64,000 bases of DNA from positions 4,653,528 to 4,717,527 of the forward strand of contig NZ_LZNS01000001.1 of the NCBI RefSeq assembly GCF_001984575.1, written 5' to 3'. The position numbers and the translations under genes were made by a program. The first letter of the stretch is position 1, and each line of letters starts with the position of its first letter. Under the pieces are notes generated by a model. That model saw only the letters and a list, made by a program, of their open reading frames with translations, had not been told where the DNA came from and did no database searches. The DNA comes from Streptomyces sp. MP131-18 (lineage in GTDB: Bacteria > Actinomycetota > Actinomycetes > Streptomycetales > Streptomycetaceae). Positions 16,890 through 25,066 of this stretch are shown here, in pieces.

Positions 16890-17146
16890 CCGTTTTCATC
16901 GATCCGCCCAGCTGGCCGGGACACGGCCGGATGTGGTCGCACCTGGTCAGCGACGAGTCCTTCGCCGAACTGCACGCCTTCGCCGCACGGCTCGGCTCGC
17001 CGCCCCGTGCGTTCGAACGTGACCACTACGACGTACCGGCGGAGCGGTACCGAGCGGCGGTGGCGCTCGGCGCGGTGGAAGTCGGCAGCAAGGAGCTGGT
17101 CCGCCGCCTCCACGAAGCCGGTCTCCGCCGCCGCAAACACGGCTGA
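16886..17146 (+). CDS. DUF4031-family protein
   Basis: The 86-residue protein matches the short DUF4031 family: TVFIDPPSWPGHGRMWSHLV, then DESFAELHAFAARLG, HYDVPAERYRAAVALGA and the basic tail VRRLHEAGLRRRKHG. The conserved Asp/His/Trp at the start and the DHYD/Arg cluster look like an active or binding site, but no activity is known to me. The GTG start overlaps the preceding gene's stop. Confidence 0.85.
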   Translation: MTVFIDPPSWPGHGRMWSHLVSDESFAELHAFAARLGSPPRAFERDHYDVPAERYRAAVALGAVEVGSKELVRRLHEAGLRRRKHG

Positions 17147-17225
17147 CGCCCGGACCCGGGCGCGCTTCCCGGCGGCCGGGTGTCGGTGGCCCGGGCCCGG
17201 CGGGTGGGCGCGGCATGCTGGGGGC

Positions 17226-17732
17226 ATGACTGCACCCCCGCCCGCCTCGCCGCTGCCCCCGCACCATGCCGCCGCCCTGCTGCGCCATTTCGCCGACCTC
17301 CGGGAGGGAACGCACGGCGGCGCGGCGACGACGCGGGAGGCGAAGGAGGAACTGTTCGCCGAGGCCGCCGCGCTGCTCGATCCGCCCGCGCGGCAGGCAC
17401 TCGGCGAGATCGACGCCCACCTGCTGCTCGGCACCGGCGACCTCGTCGCGACCGGCGTGCGGCAGACCCCGGACGGCGTCGAGGCGCGCTGGACGCTCAC
17501 CTGGCCAGAGCAGCGCGAGGCCGATGTGCCGCCGCTCGCGCTGCTCGCGCACTACGGCACCGCGTTCCACCACCCGCACCTGCGGGGCGTCACGGTCGGC
17601 GAGTGGCCGCTCAACGTGTTCACCGCGGAGCAGGCCGCCGCCGAGCTCCCGACCCTGCGCGCCATCGTCGCGGCCGACCTGCACAACCTCGTCTTCCGCC
17701 GCGACTACCGCATCGTTCCGGCGAGCCGATAA
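17226..17732 (+). CDS. Hypothetical protein (168 residues)
   Basis: I do not recognise a family. It opens with a Pro-rich stretch and PPHHAAALLRHFADL, then charged helices, and a C-terminal half in strand-like pattern (RWTLTWPEQREAD, FHHPHLRGVTVGEWPLNVF, HNLVFRRDYRIVPASR). There are no signal peptide or membrane segments. The ATG at 17226 follows a GGGGGC run, a weak ribosome-binding site. It precedes an APH-fold kinase by 40 bases in the same direction. Confidence 0.6.
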   Translation: MTAPPPASPLPPHHAAALLRHFADLREGTHGGAATTREAKEELFAEAAALLDPPARQALGEIDAHLLLGTGDLVATGVRQTPDGVEARWTLTWPEQREADVPPLALLAHYGTAFHHPHLRGVTVGEWPLNVFTAEQAAAELPTLRAIVAADLHNLVFRRDYRIVPASR

Positions 17733-17772
17733 CCGGTTGGCGGCCGGAGACAGCGGCTGCCAGCATGCGCGG

Positions 17773-18588
17773 ATGACCGGGACGACGGACGACGGCGAGG
17801 GCGACGGCAGGGACGGGATACTGCAAAACGATCCGCACCGGCGGGTCGTGCGGGTCGGGGACACCGTCCGCAGACCCGCCGCGCCGTGGACGCCGGCCGT
17901 GCACGCGCTGCTGGCCCACCTGGCCGCGGCCGGCTTCCCGTACGCCCCGCGGCCGCTCGGTTTCGACGAGCGGGGCCGCGAGGTCCTCACCCATATCGAG
18001 GGCGAGGCGGGACCGGCCGGGTGGGCGAGGATCGTCGACGACGCGGGCCTGGCCGCGTTCGCCCGGCTGCTGCGCGAGTACCACGAGGCGGTGGCGGATT
18101 TCACACCGCCGCCCGGCGCGGTGTGGTCCGCGGGGCCGCGGCCCCGCGCGGCCGGTGAGATCGTCTGCCACGGCGACTTCGGTCCCTGGAACGTGGTGTG
18201 GCGGGAAGGGCGTCCCGTCGGTCTCATCGACTGGGACCACGCCCGCCCCGCGCCGGCGCGCCATGACGTGGCGTACGCCTTGGAGTACGCCGCCCCGTTC
18301 CGCGACGACGCCGAGGCCGTGCGGTGGCTGGCCCACCCGGGCCCGCCCGACAGGCCCCGCCGCATCGCGCACTTCTGCGCCGCCTACGGCCTGCCCTCGG
18401 CCGACGGCATGGTGGACGCGGTCGCGCGCGCCCAGCGGGAGACGACCGAGGTGGTGCGGCGCCTCGCGGCGGCCGGCCACGAGCCGCAGGCCACGTGGGC
18501 GGCGGAGGGGCACCTGCGGGAACTGGACGACCGGGTCGCTTGGACGCTGGCCCACCGGCACCTGTGCGAGCCGGGTGACCGGGAATGA
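17773..18588 (+). CDS. APH-family phosphotransferase
   Basis: The 271-residue protein has the aminoglycoside phosphotransferase fold: RRPAAPWTPAVHALLAHLA at the N-terminus, then IVCHGDFGPWNVVW (the HGDxxxxN catalytic loop, near residue 130) and GLIDWDHARPAPARHDVAYA with the metal-binding Asp. It is a typical chromosomal member of unknown substrate. It overlaps the following MFS exporter by four bases, so kinase and exporter are made together; the pair may modify and expel a compound, but neither substrate can be inferred. Confidence 0.83.
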   Translation: MTGTTDDGEGDGRDGILQNDPHRRVVRVGDTVRRPAAPWTPAVHALLAHLAAAGFPYAPRPLGFDERGREVLTHIEGEAGPAGWARIVDDAGLAAFARLLREYHEAVADFTPPPGAVWSAGPRPRAAGEIVCHGDFGPWNVVWREGRPVGLIDWDHARPAPARHDVAYALEYAAPFRDDAEAVRWLAHPGPPDRPRRIAHFCAAYGLPSADGMVDAVARAQRETTEVVRRLAAAGHEPQATWAAEGHLRELDDRVAWTLAHRHLCEPGDRE

Positions 18589-19892
18589 GGCCGGGCGCCG
18601 CGTCCGTTGTCCGACGCGTGTCCGCTCACCCCACGACCCCGACCGGGTCGACCGCACCGCCCGCCCGCCTGCCCCTCGCCGTGTACGTGATCGGCGCGGC
18701 GATCTTCGCGCTCGGGACCTCCGAATTCATGCTGTCGGGGCTGCTGCCCGAGGTCGCCGACGATCTGGACGTCTCCATACCCACCGCGGGGCTGCTGATA
18801 TCGGCCTTCGCCATCGGCATGGTCGTCGGCGCCCCGGTGCTGGCCGCCGCGACGCAGCGGCTGCCGCGGCGCACGACGCTCGTCGGGCTGCTCGCCGTCT
18901 TCGCCCTGGGGCACGTGGTGGGGGCGCTCGCGCCCGGATACGCGGTGCTCTTCGTCTGCCGGGTGGTGAGCGCGCTGGCGTGCGCCGGATTCTGGGCCGT
19001 GGGCGCCGCCGTCGCAATCTCCCTGGTGCCTGCGCACGCCCGCGCGCGCACCATGGCGGTGATGATCGGCGGGCTGAGCATCGCGAACATCGCGGGCGTG
19101 CCAGGCGGCGCGGCGCTGGGGCAGAGCCTCGGCTGGCGGTCCGCGTTCTGGGCGGTGGCGCTGATGACCGCCGTCGGCCTGGTCGGCGTCCTGCTCTTCG
19201 TGCCCCGCACCTCGCCCAGGGACGACGCGTCCGAACGGCCCGCCCTGCGCACCGAGCTGCGCGTCTACCGCAACCCGCAGGTGTGGCTCGCGATGGCCAC
19301 GACCGCGCTGTTCGCGGCCGGCACGTTCTGCTTCTTCTCCTACCTCGCGCCGCTCCTGACCGACGTCACCGGCCTCGGCGAGGGCTGGGTGCCCGTGGTG
19401 CTGGTGCTCTACGGCGTCGGCGCGCTCATCGGAACGGCGCTCGGCGGCCGGCTCGCCGACGCGCACATGTTCGGCACGCTCTACAGCGGGCTCACCGCGG
19501 CCGTCGTGGTGCTCGCGCTGGTCGCCATGACCGCGCAGTACGCGGTCGCCGTCGTCCTGCTGTCGGCGCTGCTCGGCCTGGCCGCGTTCCTGTGCGCGCC
19601 CGGCCTGAACGCCCGCATCTTCGATGTCGCGTCCGGCGCCCCGACCCTGGCCGGGGCCACCGCCACCTCCTCGTTCAACGCCGGGAACACCGTGGGTCCC
19701 TGGGCCGGTGGGCTGGTCATCAGCGGCGGGCTCGGCTACGCCTGGACCGCGTGGCTCGGCGCGCTGCTCGTGCTCGGGGCGCTGGCCGGCGCCTGGCTCC
19801 AGTCGCGCGGCACGCGCCCCGCCCGCGTGATCGCGACCGGCGAGCGGCGCGCCGCGGCACCGAGCACCGTCGAGGCTGCCCACAAGCCGTAG
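18585..19892 (+). CDS. MFS drug/metabolite exporter (DHA1, Cmx/AraJ-like)
   Basis: The 435-residue protein has twelve predicted membrane segments. Features are FALGTSEFMLSGLLPEVADD near residue 45, the family marker of arabinose/chloramphenicol-type DHA1 efflux proteins, AGLLISAFAIGMVVGAPVL, and the motif A-like RLPRRTTLVGL. The charged C-terminal tail lies in the cytoplasm. It overlaps the APH-fold gene by four bases (ATGA). Substrate unknown. Confidence 0.85.
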   Translation: MRPGAASVVRRVSAHPTTPTGSTAPPARLPLAVYVIGAAIFALGTSEFMLSGLLPEVADDLDVSIPTAGLLISAFAIGMVVGAPVLAAATQRLPRRTTLVGLLAVFALGHVVGALAPGYAVLFVCRVVSALACAGFWAVGAAVAISLVPAHARARTMAVMIGGLSIANIAGVPGGAALGQSLGWRSAFWAVALMTAVGLVGVLLFVPRTSPRDDASERPALRTELRVYRNPQVWLAMATTALFAAGTFCFFSYLAPLLTDVTGLGEGWVPVVLVLYGVGALIGTALGGRLADAHMFGTLYSGLTAAVVVLALVAMTAQYAVAVVLLSALLGLAAFLCAPGLNARIFDVASGAPTLAGATATSSFNAGNTVGPWAGGLVISGGLGYAWTAWLGALLVLGALAGAWLQSRGTRPARVIATGERRAAAPSTVEAAHKP

Positions 19893-19911
19893 GGGTCAGG
19901 TGGTCAGCTGG

Positions 19912-20502
19912 TCAGGTGGTCAGCAGGTCGAGTTCGGTGTGCAGGTTGAATCGGGCCGTGGCCTCCCAGTGCGCCCGGCCGTGCGGGGTGCGGAACAGGC
20001 GGGGCAGCGCCAGCAGGCGGCGCAGCACGTCGGCGCGGCCCGCACGGAACGCGTCGTCGGCCACGAAGCCGTACTCCTGCCGTACGGCCGCGGCGTACGC
20101 CGCGTACGCGGCCGGCGCGCCGGCCAGGACGCCGAGGTCGGCGTCGCACAGCGCGGCGCCGTTCGCGTCGCCGTCCGCCGGATCGTGGTCCGCGGTCAGC
20201 CGCACCAGCCTGGCCACCTCGCCGCCGCGCGGGTCGCCGGCCAGCAGCCGTTCCGCGAGGCGCGCCGACTGCTCCTCGTTGTCCGCCGCCCGCGGGTCGT
20301 ACACCGCGTCGTGGAACCAGGCCGCGAGCACCACGGCCGCCGGATCGTCCGCGTACTCCCGCAGCGGCGTCAGCCGTTCCAGCACGTCCCGCAGGTGTGT
20401 CGTCGTGTGGTAGTGCCGGTGCGGCTCGTCCCAGCGCGCCAGCAGCTCCTCCTGCACCCGCGGCGCGAGCAGCGGCTCGCGCCCGGTCGGTTCCGATGCC
20501 AT
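19912..20502 (-). CDS. HD-domain metal-dependent phosphohydrolase-like protein
   Basis: The 196-residue protein resembles the predicted HD-superfamily hydrolases often annotated beside N-methyl-D-aspartate receptor family names. HYHTTTHLRDVLERL supplies early His residues, AWFHDAVYDP is the HD motif near residue 63, LTADHDP near 105, and a later DADLGVLA gives the distal Asp. Substrate unknown. Its 3' end meets short direct repeats (TCAGGTGGTCAG, twice) just after the MFS gene; it converges on that gene and is 10 bases from the helicase stop on its own strand. Confidence 0.8.
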   Translation of the reverse strand: MASEPTGREPLLAPRVQEELLARWDEPHRHYHTTTHLRDVLERLTPLREYADDPAAVVLAAWFHDAVYDPRAADNEEQSARLAERLLAGDPRGGEVARLVRLTADHDPADGDANGAALCDADLGVLAGAPAAYAAYAAAVRQEYGFVADDAFRAGRADVLRRLLALPRLFRTPHGRAHWEATARFNLHTELDLLTT

Positions 20503-20512
20503 GCCGCCATTG

Positions 20513-22564
20513 TCACCAGGAGCGCAGCGGTGCGCGCAGCGGCTCGGGCAGCTCGGCCGCGTGCACGATCGCCAGGCCGGAGACCGCCCTGGTCAGGGCC
20601 ACGTACAGGCGGCGCAGGCCGGTGCGTTCGTCCGGCTCGCCGTCCACCACGGCCGCCGGTTCGTCCAGCACCACGTAGTCGTATTCGAGGCCCTTGGCGA
20701 GCGAGGCGGGCACCAGCGTCAGCCGGGCCCCGGCGGAGGTCTCCTCGCCGGGCGTCAGGTGGGCGAGACCGGCGTCGGCCAGTGCCCGCGCCAGCACGGG
20801 AACGCGGGCGTCGGCCGCGATCAGGCCGACCGAGCCCTCGTGCTCCAGGGCCTGCGCGCAGGCCGCGGCCACCGCGCCGGCCAGCTCCCCGGCCGGAACG
20901 TTCCGCACGTCGAGCGAGCCGGGGGAGTCGCGGATCGAGGTGGCCTCGGACAGTTCCGGCGCGATGGCGGGCAGCAGCCGCGAGGCGTACGCGATGACCT
21001 TCCGCGGCACGCGGAAGCCCTGCGTCAGCTCCTCCACGGCCGCCTCCGGCTTGCCGAGGTGCGCGAGCGCCGCCGCCCAGCTCGGCGTGGCCCACGGGGT
21101 GGTGCCCTGCGCGATGTCGCCCAGGATCGTCACGGAACCGGTGCTGCACCGGCGGCCGACCGCCCGGTACTGCATCGGCGAGAGGTCCTGCGCCTCGTCC
21201 AGCACGACGTGCCCGAGCGAGCCGGTGCGCTCCACCAGGTCCCGCGCCTCGTCGATCAGCACGGCGTCGGCCGGGGACCAGCGCGCCGACTTCACGCCGC
21301 GCGGCGGCTTCGACCACAGCACGGCCTTCTGCTCCTCGGGGTCGAGGATTCCGTCGGCCTGCTCGGCGAGGAAGTCCGCGTCGGACAGGAGCCGCAGCAC
21401 CAGCTTGGCCGGGTCGACCTGCGGCCAGCACTCCTTCACGGCCGCCTTGACCGCGGGGGTGCGGGCCACCGCGTTCTGCACCCGGTCGTCCGGCGCCTCG
21501 CCCGCCCGTTCCATCTGCACCAGCACCGCGTGCGCGATGCGCTGCGGCAGCGCCTCGCGGGCCGAGCCGTACCGCATGTCGCGGGACTGCAACTCGCGGA
21601 TGATCTCCTCCAGCTCGTACACCGGAACGCGCCAGCGCCGCGAGCCGCGCACCACGACGACCGGCTCGGACGGCATCCGCAGCCCGGACCGCACGGCCCG
21701 CCGCAGCACCTCGGCCATCCGCGCGTCGCCCTTGATGCCCGCCGCCGTCGCCGGGTCGGTGCCGCGCACCTCCACGTGCGCGACCAGCTCGTCCACGGTG
21801 GCCTGCTTCACCTCCATCTCGCCGAGCGCGGGCAGCACCTGCTCGATGTAGCGCAGGAACGACCGGTTCGGACCGACCACGAGCGTGCCGCTGCGCGCGA
21901 GCCGTTCCCGGTGGCTGTACAGGAGGTACGCCACCCGGTGCAGCCCGACGGCCGTCTTCCCGGTGCCGGGCGCGCCCTGCACGCAGACGGACCCGGACAG
22001 CGGAGCGCGGACGATCTCGTCCTGCTCCGGCTGGATGGTCGCGACGATGTCCCGCATCGGTCCGACGCGCGGCCGTTCGATCTCACGCTGGAGCAGTGCG
22101 CTGCTCTTCTCGGCCTCCTCCCGGTCGGACAGGTGCTCGTCCTCGTAGGCGGTCAGCTCCCCGCCGTCGTAGCCGAACCGGCGCCGCAGCTCGATGTCCT
22201 GCGGGTCCCGTTTGGTCGCGCGGTAGAACGGCTGCGACACCGGTGCCCGCCAGTCGATGACCATGGGGTCGCCGTCCGCGTCGTGCACGTGGCGGCGCCC
22301 GATGTAGAAGCGGTTGCCGCTCTCGTCGTCCTCGTCGAGCGCATGCAGGTAGTCGAGCCGCCCGAAGAAGAGCGGGGTGTGCGCCAGGTCGGCCAGGGAC
22401 TTGATGCGCACCGCGATGTCGCCGCGCAGCACCTCGGCGCTGACCCAGTTCGGCGCGACGTCGGTCAGGTCGAGCGACTCGGCGTCGGCCCGCATGGCGC
22501 GCAGCGCGGCACGTGAAGCGGCGAGGTGGTCACGTTCGGTATCCAGCGGGGAACGGGCGGGCAC
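20513..22564 (-). CDS. HelD/HelR-like UvrD-fold ATPase (RNA polymerase recycling)
   Basis: The 683-residue protein is of the actinobacterial class that binds RNA polymerase and ejects DNA and, in HelR, rifamycins. The first 30 residues (ERDHLAASRAALRAMRADAE) form the start of the N-terminal coiled coil. VCVQGAPGTGKTAVGLHR (residues 194-211) is Walker A, VVLDEAQDLSPMQYRAVG is motif II, and GLRRLYVALTRAVSGL holds late motifs. I chose the GTG at 22564 because GGAGG lies 7 bases upstream; the frame runs 35 codons further. Its 5' leader has a strong hairpin. I saw no clear rifamycin-associated element. UvrD-type DNA repair function is the alternative. Confidence 0.85.
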   Translation of the reverse strand: MPARSPLDTERDHLAASRAALRAMRADAESLDLTDVAPNWVSAEVLRGDIAVRIKSLADLAHTPLFFGRLDYLHALDEDDESGNRFYIGRRHVHDADGDPMVIDWRAPVSQPFYRATKRDPQDIELRRRFGYDGGELTAYEDEHLSDREEAEKSSALLQREIERPRVGPMRDIVATIQPEQDEIVRAPLSGSVCVQGAPGTGKTAVGLHRVAYLLYSHRERLARSGTLVVGPNRSFLRYIEQVLPALGEMEVKQATVDELVAHVEVRGTDPATAAGIKGDARMAEVLRRAVRSGLRMPSEPVVVVRGSRRWRVPVYELEEIIRELQSRDMRYGSAREALPQRIAHAVLVQMERAGEAPDDRVQNAVARTPAVKAAVKECWPQVDPAKLVLRLLSDADFLAEQADGILDPEEQKAVLWSKPPRGVKSARWSPADAVLIDEARDLVERTGSLGHVVLDEAQDLSPMQYRAVGRRCSTGSVTILGDIAQGTTPWATPSWAAALAHLGKPEAAVEELTQGFRVPRKVIAYASRLLPAIAPELSEATSIRDSPGSLDVRNVPAGELAGAVAAACAQALEHEGSVGLIAADARVPVLARALADAGLAHLTPGEETSAGARLTLVPASLAKGLEYDYVVLDEPAAVVDGEPDERTGLRRLYVALTRAVSGLAIVHAAELPEPLRAPLRSW

Positions 22565-22631
22565 GGCGAAGCCTCCGGTGGGTGGTGCGAGTCGGCGGAG
22601 AGGTCTCGCCGGCCGGTTGCCGTCCGGCCGG

Positions 22632-22659
22632 CTCCCACCGGGCGCTGGCCCGGTGGGAG
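22632..22659. repeat. 12-bp inverted repeat in the leader of the HelD-like gene
   Basis: CTCCCACCGGGC (22632-22643) and GCCCGGTGGGAG (22648-22659) form a perfect 12-pair hairpin with a GCTG loop 68 bases before the helicase start. It is followed toward the gene by a second, weaker palindromic stretch built on CCGGCCGG. It could be an attenuator or protect the leader; there is no T-run on the minus strand side. Confidence 0.7.
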
Positions 22660-22664
22660 GGGGA

Positions 22665-23120
22665 AGCACGGGAGCCTAGGCCGGTCCCCGCGGCGGGGGC
22701 AAATCATTAACGGACCTGACGGACCGGCGTTCCGTTCAACTGCTGCCGCTTCCGCCGCGCCTCCCGGCCGGTGCGCGCGACGCCGCTCGCGCCCCCGCCG
22801 CACCGCGCGTTCCGGCGTACGCCTCCGGCGCGAAAAGCGGCCCCCGACCAGCCGTTCGCCGCCGTCACCGGCCCGTGCGCACCCCGCGCCGCGAACGGGC
22901 GCGGCCGGGGCGCCGGGGCCTGGCCGCCGGCCGCGGCGGACCCCAACGCCCTTGAACGCGTCCCTGGTTGACCGAACGGTGCCCGCATAGCATGACGCCT
23001 CATCGCTCAGGTGTGCGAGCCCCGGTGACCGCGGGGTTCCTGAGCGATGGCCGACCGACCCGTGAGCCGCGGGGCGCCGCCGGTGCCCCGCGTACGCCCG
23101 GCCAACCGTACGGGGGAACC
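22665..23120. other. Intergenic region between the HelD-like gene and P450
   Basis: About 450 bases without a gene I can support. It holds the divergent promoters, with a rare AT-rich spot AAATCATTAACG near 22700, then unusually Ala/Arg-coding GC sequence that looks noncoding on both strands. The inverted repeat at 23001-23049 is the one ordered element. Confidence 0.5.
23001..23049 (+). repeat. Nested inverted repeat in the P450 leader
   Basis: CATCGCTCAGG (23001-23011) pairs perfectly with CCTGAGCGATG (23039-23049), and an inner CCCC/GGGG pair (23020-23023, 23033-23036) encloses GGTGACCGC. It ends 71 bases before the P450 ATG. It may be a structured leader or an operator; I could not match it to a known riboswitch. 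Confidence 0.6.
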
Positions 23121-24452
23121 ATGCCTGTGTCCGAGCCTTCGACCGTACCCGTGGCGCCCGGCGCCGTACCCGTGCTGGGCCACACCGCCGGGCTCTGGCG
23201 GGACCCGCTCGGCTTCCTGCGGCAGTGCACCGGACGCGCGGGCGTGCTGGAACTCAAGCTGCGGGGCCGCCGCGGCTATCTGGTCGCCGATCCGAAGCTG
23301 GCGCACTCCGTCCTGACCAACGTCCAGGACTTCGACAAGGGCGGCCAGGTGGCCGAGCAGGCCCGCGCGGTGCTGGGGAACGGGCTGCTCACCTGCCCCG
23401 TCTCCGAGCACCGCAGGCAGCGCCGGCTGATGCAGTCCGCGTTCACGCGGGAGCGGATCGGCGAGGCCGACCGGGTGATGGCCGAGGAGGCCGAACGGCT
23501 GACGCGGTCCTGGCACGACGGCGAGACGGTGGACTTCGTCCCCGCGATGAACGAGCTGACCCAGCGCGTGACCATCCGCTCCCTGCTGACCAGCTTCGAC
23601 CTCGCCAGCGTCGACGAGATGATCAGCGTGTTCAACGGCCTGCTGGACGGCGAGGTGTTCCGGCACATGGTGCTGCCCGAGTGGGCGCGGAACCTCCCGC
23701 TCCCCTCGGCCCGCCGCTTCGCCGCCGCGGTGGCGGCGGCGGACGCCACCTGCGCGCACGCGGTGGCGGCGGCCCGCGCCGACCCCGGCGGCGGCGGGCT
23801 GCTGAACGCGCTGATGGCGGGCGGCGACAGCGGGGAGGCGCCGTTCACCGACGAGGAACTCCGCCACCAGGTGGTCACCTTCCTCGCCGCCGGCACGGAG
23901 ACCACGGCCAGCGTGCTGGCGTGGTTCTTCCACCGCGTGGCCGAGGAGCCCGCGCTGCGAAGACGTCTGCACGAGGAGCTGGACGCCGTCCTGGGCGGCA
24001 GGACCGCCACCGCGGAGGACGTGCCCCGGCTCCCGTTCACCCAGGCGATGTTCGCCGAGACGCTGCGTCACCACTCGCCGACCTGGATCATCGCCAGGAG
24101 CGCCACCCGGGAGCTGGAACTCGGCGGCCACCGCTTCCCGGCGGGCACGGAGTTCTACGTCAGCCCCTACCAGCTCCACCACGATCCGGCGGTCTTCCCC
24201 GAGCCGGAACGGTTCGACCCCGACCGCTGGACCGAGCGCTCGGCTCTCGTGCCCTACCCCGGCTACGTGCCGTTCGGCGCCGGGGCCCGCATCTGTATCG
24301 GCGCGCGCTTCGCCGTGCAGGAGGCCGTCATCGCCGTCTCCGCCCTCGCCGGCCGCTGGGACCTGCGGCCGGTGCCGGGCAGCGGGGTGCGGCCCCGGCC
24401 GCGCATCGTGATGGCGCCGCACGGTCTCCACCTGCGGACCCACGCCCGCTGA
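23121..24452 (+). CDS. Cytochrome P450 monooxygenase
   Basis: This 443-residue haem-thiolate oxygenase is complete. The I-helix oxygen-binding site is LAAGTETTAS (256-262), the K-helix ExxR is ETLR (313-316), the PERF-like segment is PEPERFDPDRW, and the haem loop is FGAGARICIG with Cys392. The N-terminus resembles the actinobacterial P450s that oxidise terpenes or fatty acids (APGAVPVLGHTAGLWRDPLGFL). No ferredoxin, terpene synthase or polyketide gene is nearby, so substrate and redox partner are unknown. The ATG has CGGGGGAACC upstream. A terminator hairpin follows. Confidence 0.93.
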   Translation: MPVSEPSTVPVAPGAVPVLGHTAGLWRDPLGFLRQCTGRAGVLELKLRGRRGYLVADPKLAHSVLTNVQDFDKGGQVAEQARAVLGNGLLTCPVSEHRRQRRLMQSAFTRERIGEADRVMAEEAERLTRSWHDGETVDFVPAMNELTQRVTIRSLLTSFDLASVDEMISVFNGLLDGEVFRHMVLPEWARNLPLPSARRFAAAVAAADATCAHAVAAARADPGGGGLLNALMAGGDSGEAPFTDEELRHQVVTFLAAGTETTASVLAWFFHRVAEEPALRRRLHEELDAVLGGRTATAEDVPRLPFTQAMFAETLRHHSPTWIIARSATRELELGGHRFPAGTEFYVSPYQLHHDPAVFPEPERFDPDRWTERSALVPYPGYVPFGAGARICIGARFAVQEAVIAVSALAGRWDLRPVPGSGVRPRPRIVMAPHGLHLRTHAR

Positions 24453-24484
24453 CCGGCCCGCCGCCGCCCGCGACACACCCCGCG

Positions 24485-24518
24485 ACACACCCCGCGGCAT
24501 CCGTGCCCCGGGGTGTGT
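24485..24518 (+). terminator. Hairpin terminator after the P450 gene
   Basis: ACACACCCCG (24485-24494) pairs with CGGGGTGTGT (24509-24518), 32 bases after the P450 stop. The direct repeat CGACACACCCCG just before it (24471-24482 and again into the stem) suggests a small local duplication. Confidence 0.75.
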
Positions 24519-24695
24519 TAGGCTGGGTGCAGTTGCAGTTTTGGTACCCATGAAATTCTTATGTGCGCCTGGCGGTAGTGACCGACGGGCGCTTTTGTAT
24601 TTTTTACCGGTCTTTTCCGGATGGGCTCATTTCCGTAACCACGGAGTCCGCACCGTGCAGATTCCGTTTCTCTCGTCCCATCGAAGGAGATCGAC
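24519..24695 (+). other. AT-rich promoter and 5' leader of the second csp gene
   Basis: The stretch from about 24530 to 24680 is strikingly AT-rich for this genome (for example TTTTGTATTTTTTACCGG at 24593-24610). It ends with GAAGGAG 6-7 bases before the csp ATG. Long AT-rich leaders that refold with temperature are a hallmark of cold-inducible csp mRNAs. The run GGGCGCTTTTGTATTTTTT could also end transcription from upstream. Confidence 0.55.
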
Positions 24696-24899
24696 ATGGC
24701 CAGTGGCACCGTGAAGTGGTTCAACGCGGAGAAGGGCTTCGGCTTCATCCAGCAGGATGGTGGCGGCGCCGATGTCTTCGCCCACTACTCGAACATTGCC
24801 ACGCAGGGCTTCCGCGAGCTTCAGGAAGGCCAGCGGGTGACCTTCGACGTCACCCAGGGTCAGAAGGGCCCCCAGGCCGAGAACATCGTTCCCGCCTGA
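24696..24899 (+). CDS. CspA-family cold-shock protein
   Basis: The 67-residue single cold-shock domain protein is close to the first csp: SGTVKWFNAEKGFGFI with RNP1 KGFGFI, DVFAHYSNIA with an RNP2 in which Ala replaces the usual Val/Val-His core position, and the end GPQAENIVPA. The ATG has GAAGGAG at ideal spacing. Its long AT-rich leader and a DEAD-box RNA helicase 168 bases downstream point to a cold-response transcription unit. Confidence 0.96.
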   Translation: MASGTVKWFNAEKGFGFIQQDGGGADVFAHYSNIATQGFRELQEGQRVTFDVTQGQKGPQAENIVPA

Positions 24900-24902
24900 T
24901 CA

Positions 24903-24944
24903 CCGGGCAGCGCTCGTGCCCGGCCCCGCACCCGCCCGGTGCGG
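24903..24944 (+). terminator. Two tandem hairpins between csp and the DEAD-box gene
   Basis: CCGGGCA/TGCCCGG (24903-24909, 24917-24923) and CCGCACC/GGTGCGG (24926-24932, 24938-24944) are perfect seven-pair stems right after the csp stop. They could form a leaky terminator or a processing site that sets the csp:helicase ratio. Another palindrome, built on CCGGCGG/CCGCCGG, lies at about 25025-25044 before the helicase start. Confidence 0.6.
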
Positions 24945-25066
24945 AGCTGGGCCCGCGCCGCCCCGGCAGGGAACGACAGCACAGCTCGGAGTCCGCGGGA
25001 CCGTGCACCGTTCCTCACCACCGGCCGGCGGAATGTCCGCCGGTCCCCCCGAGGAAGGCACCCCCC

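Noticed and set aside
17773..18588. Antibiotic-resistance reading of the APH-fold genes (also 13597, 43814, 48555)
   Set aside because: The fold is common in Streptomyces and substrates cannot be read from sequence; called only as family members.
22965..23120. c-di-AMP (ydaO) riboswitch before the P450
   Set aside because: The inverted repeat and GC content were suggestive, but the conserved core sequences are not present.
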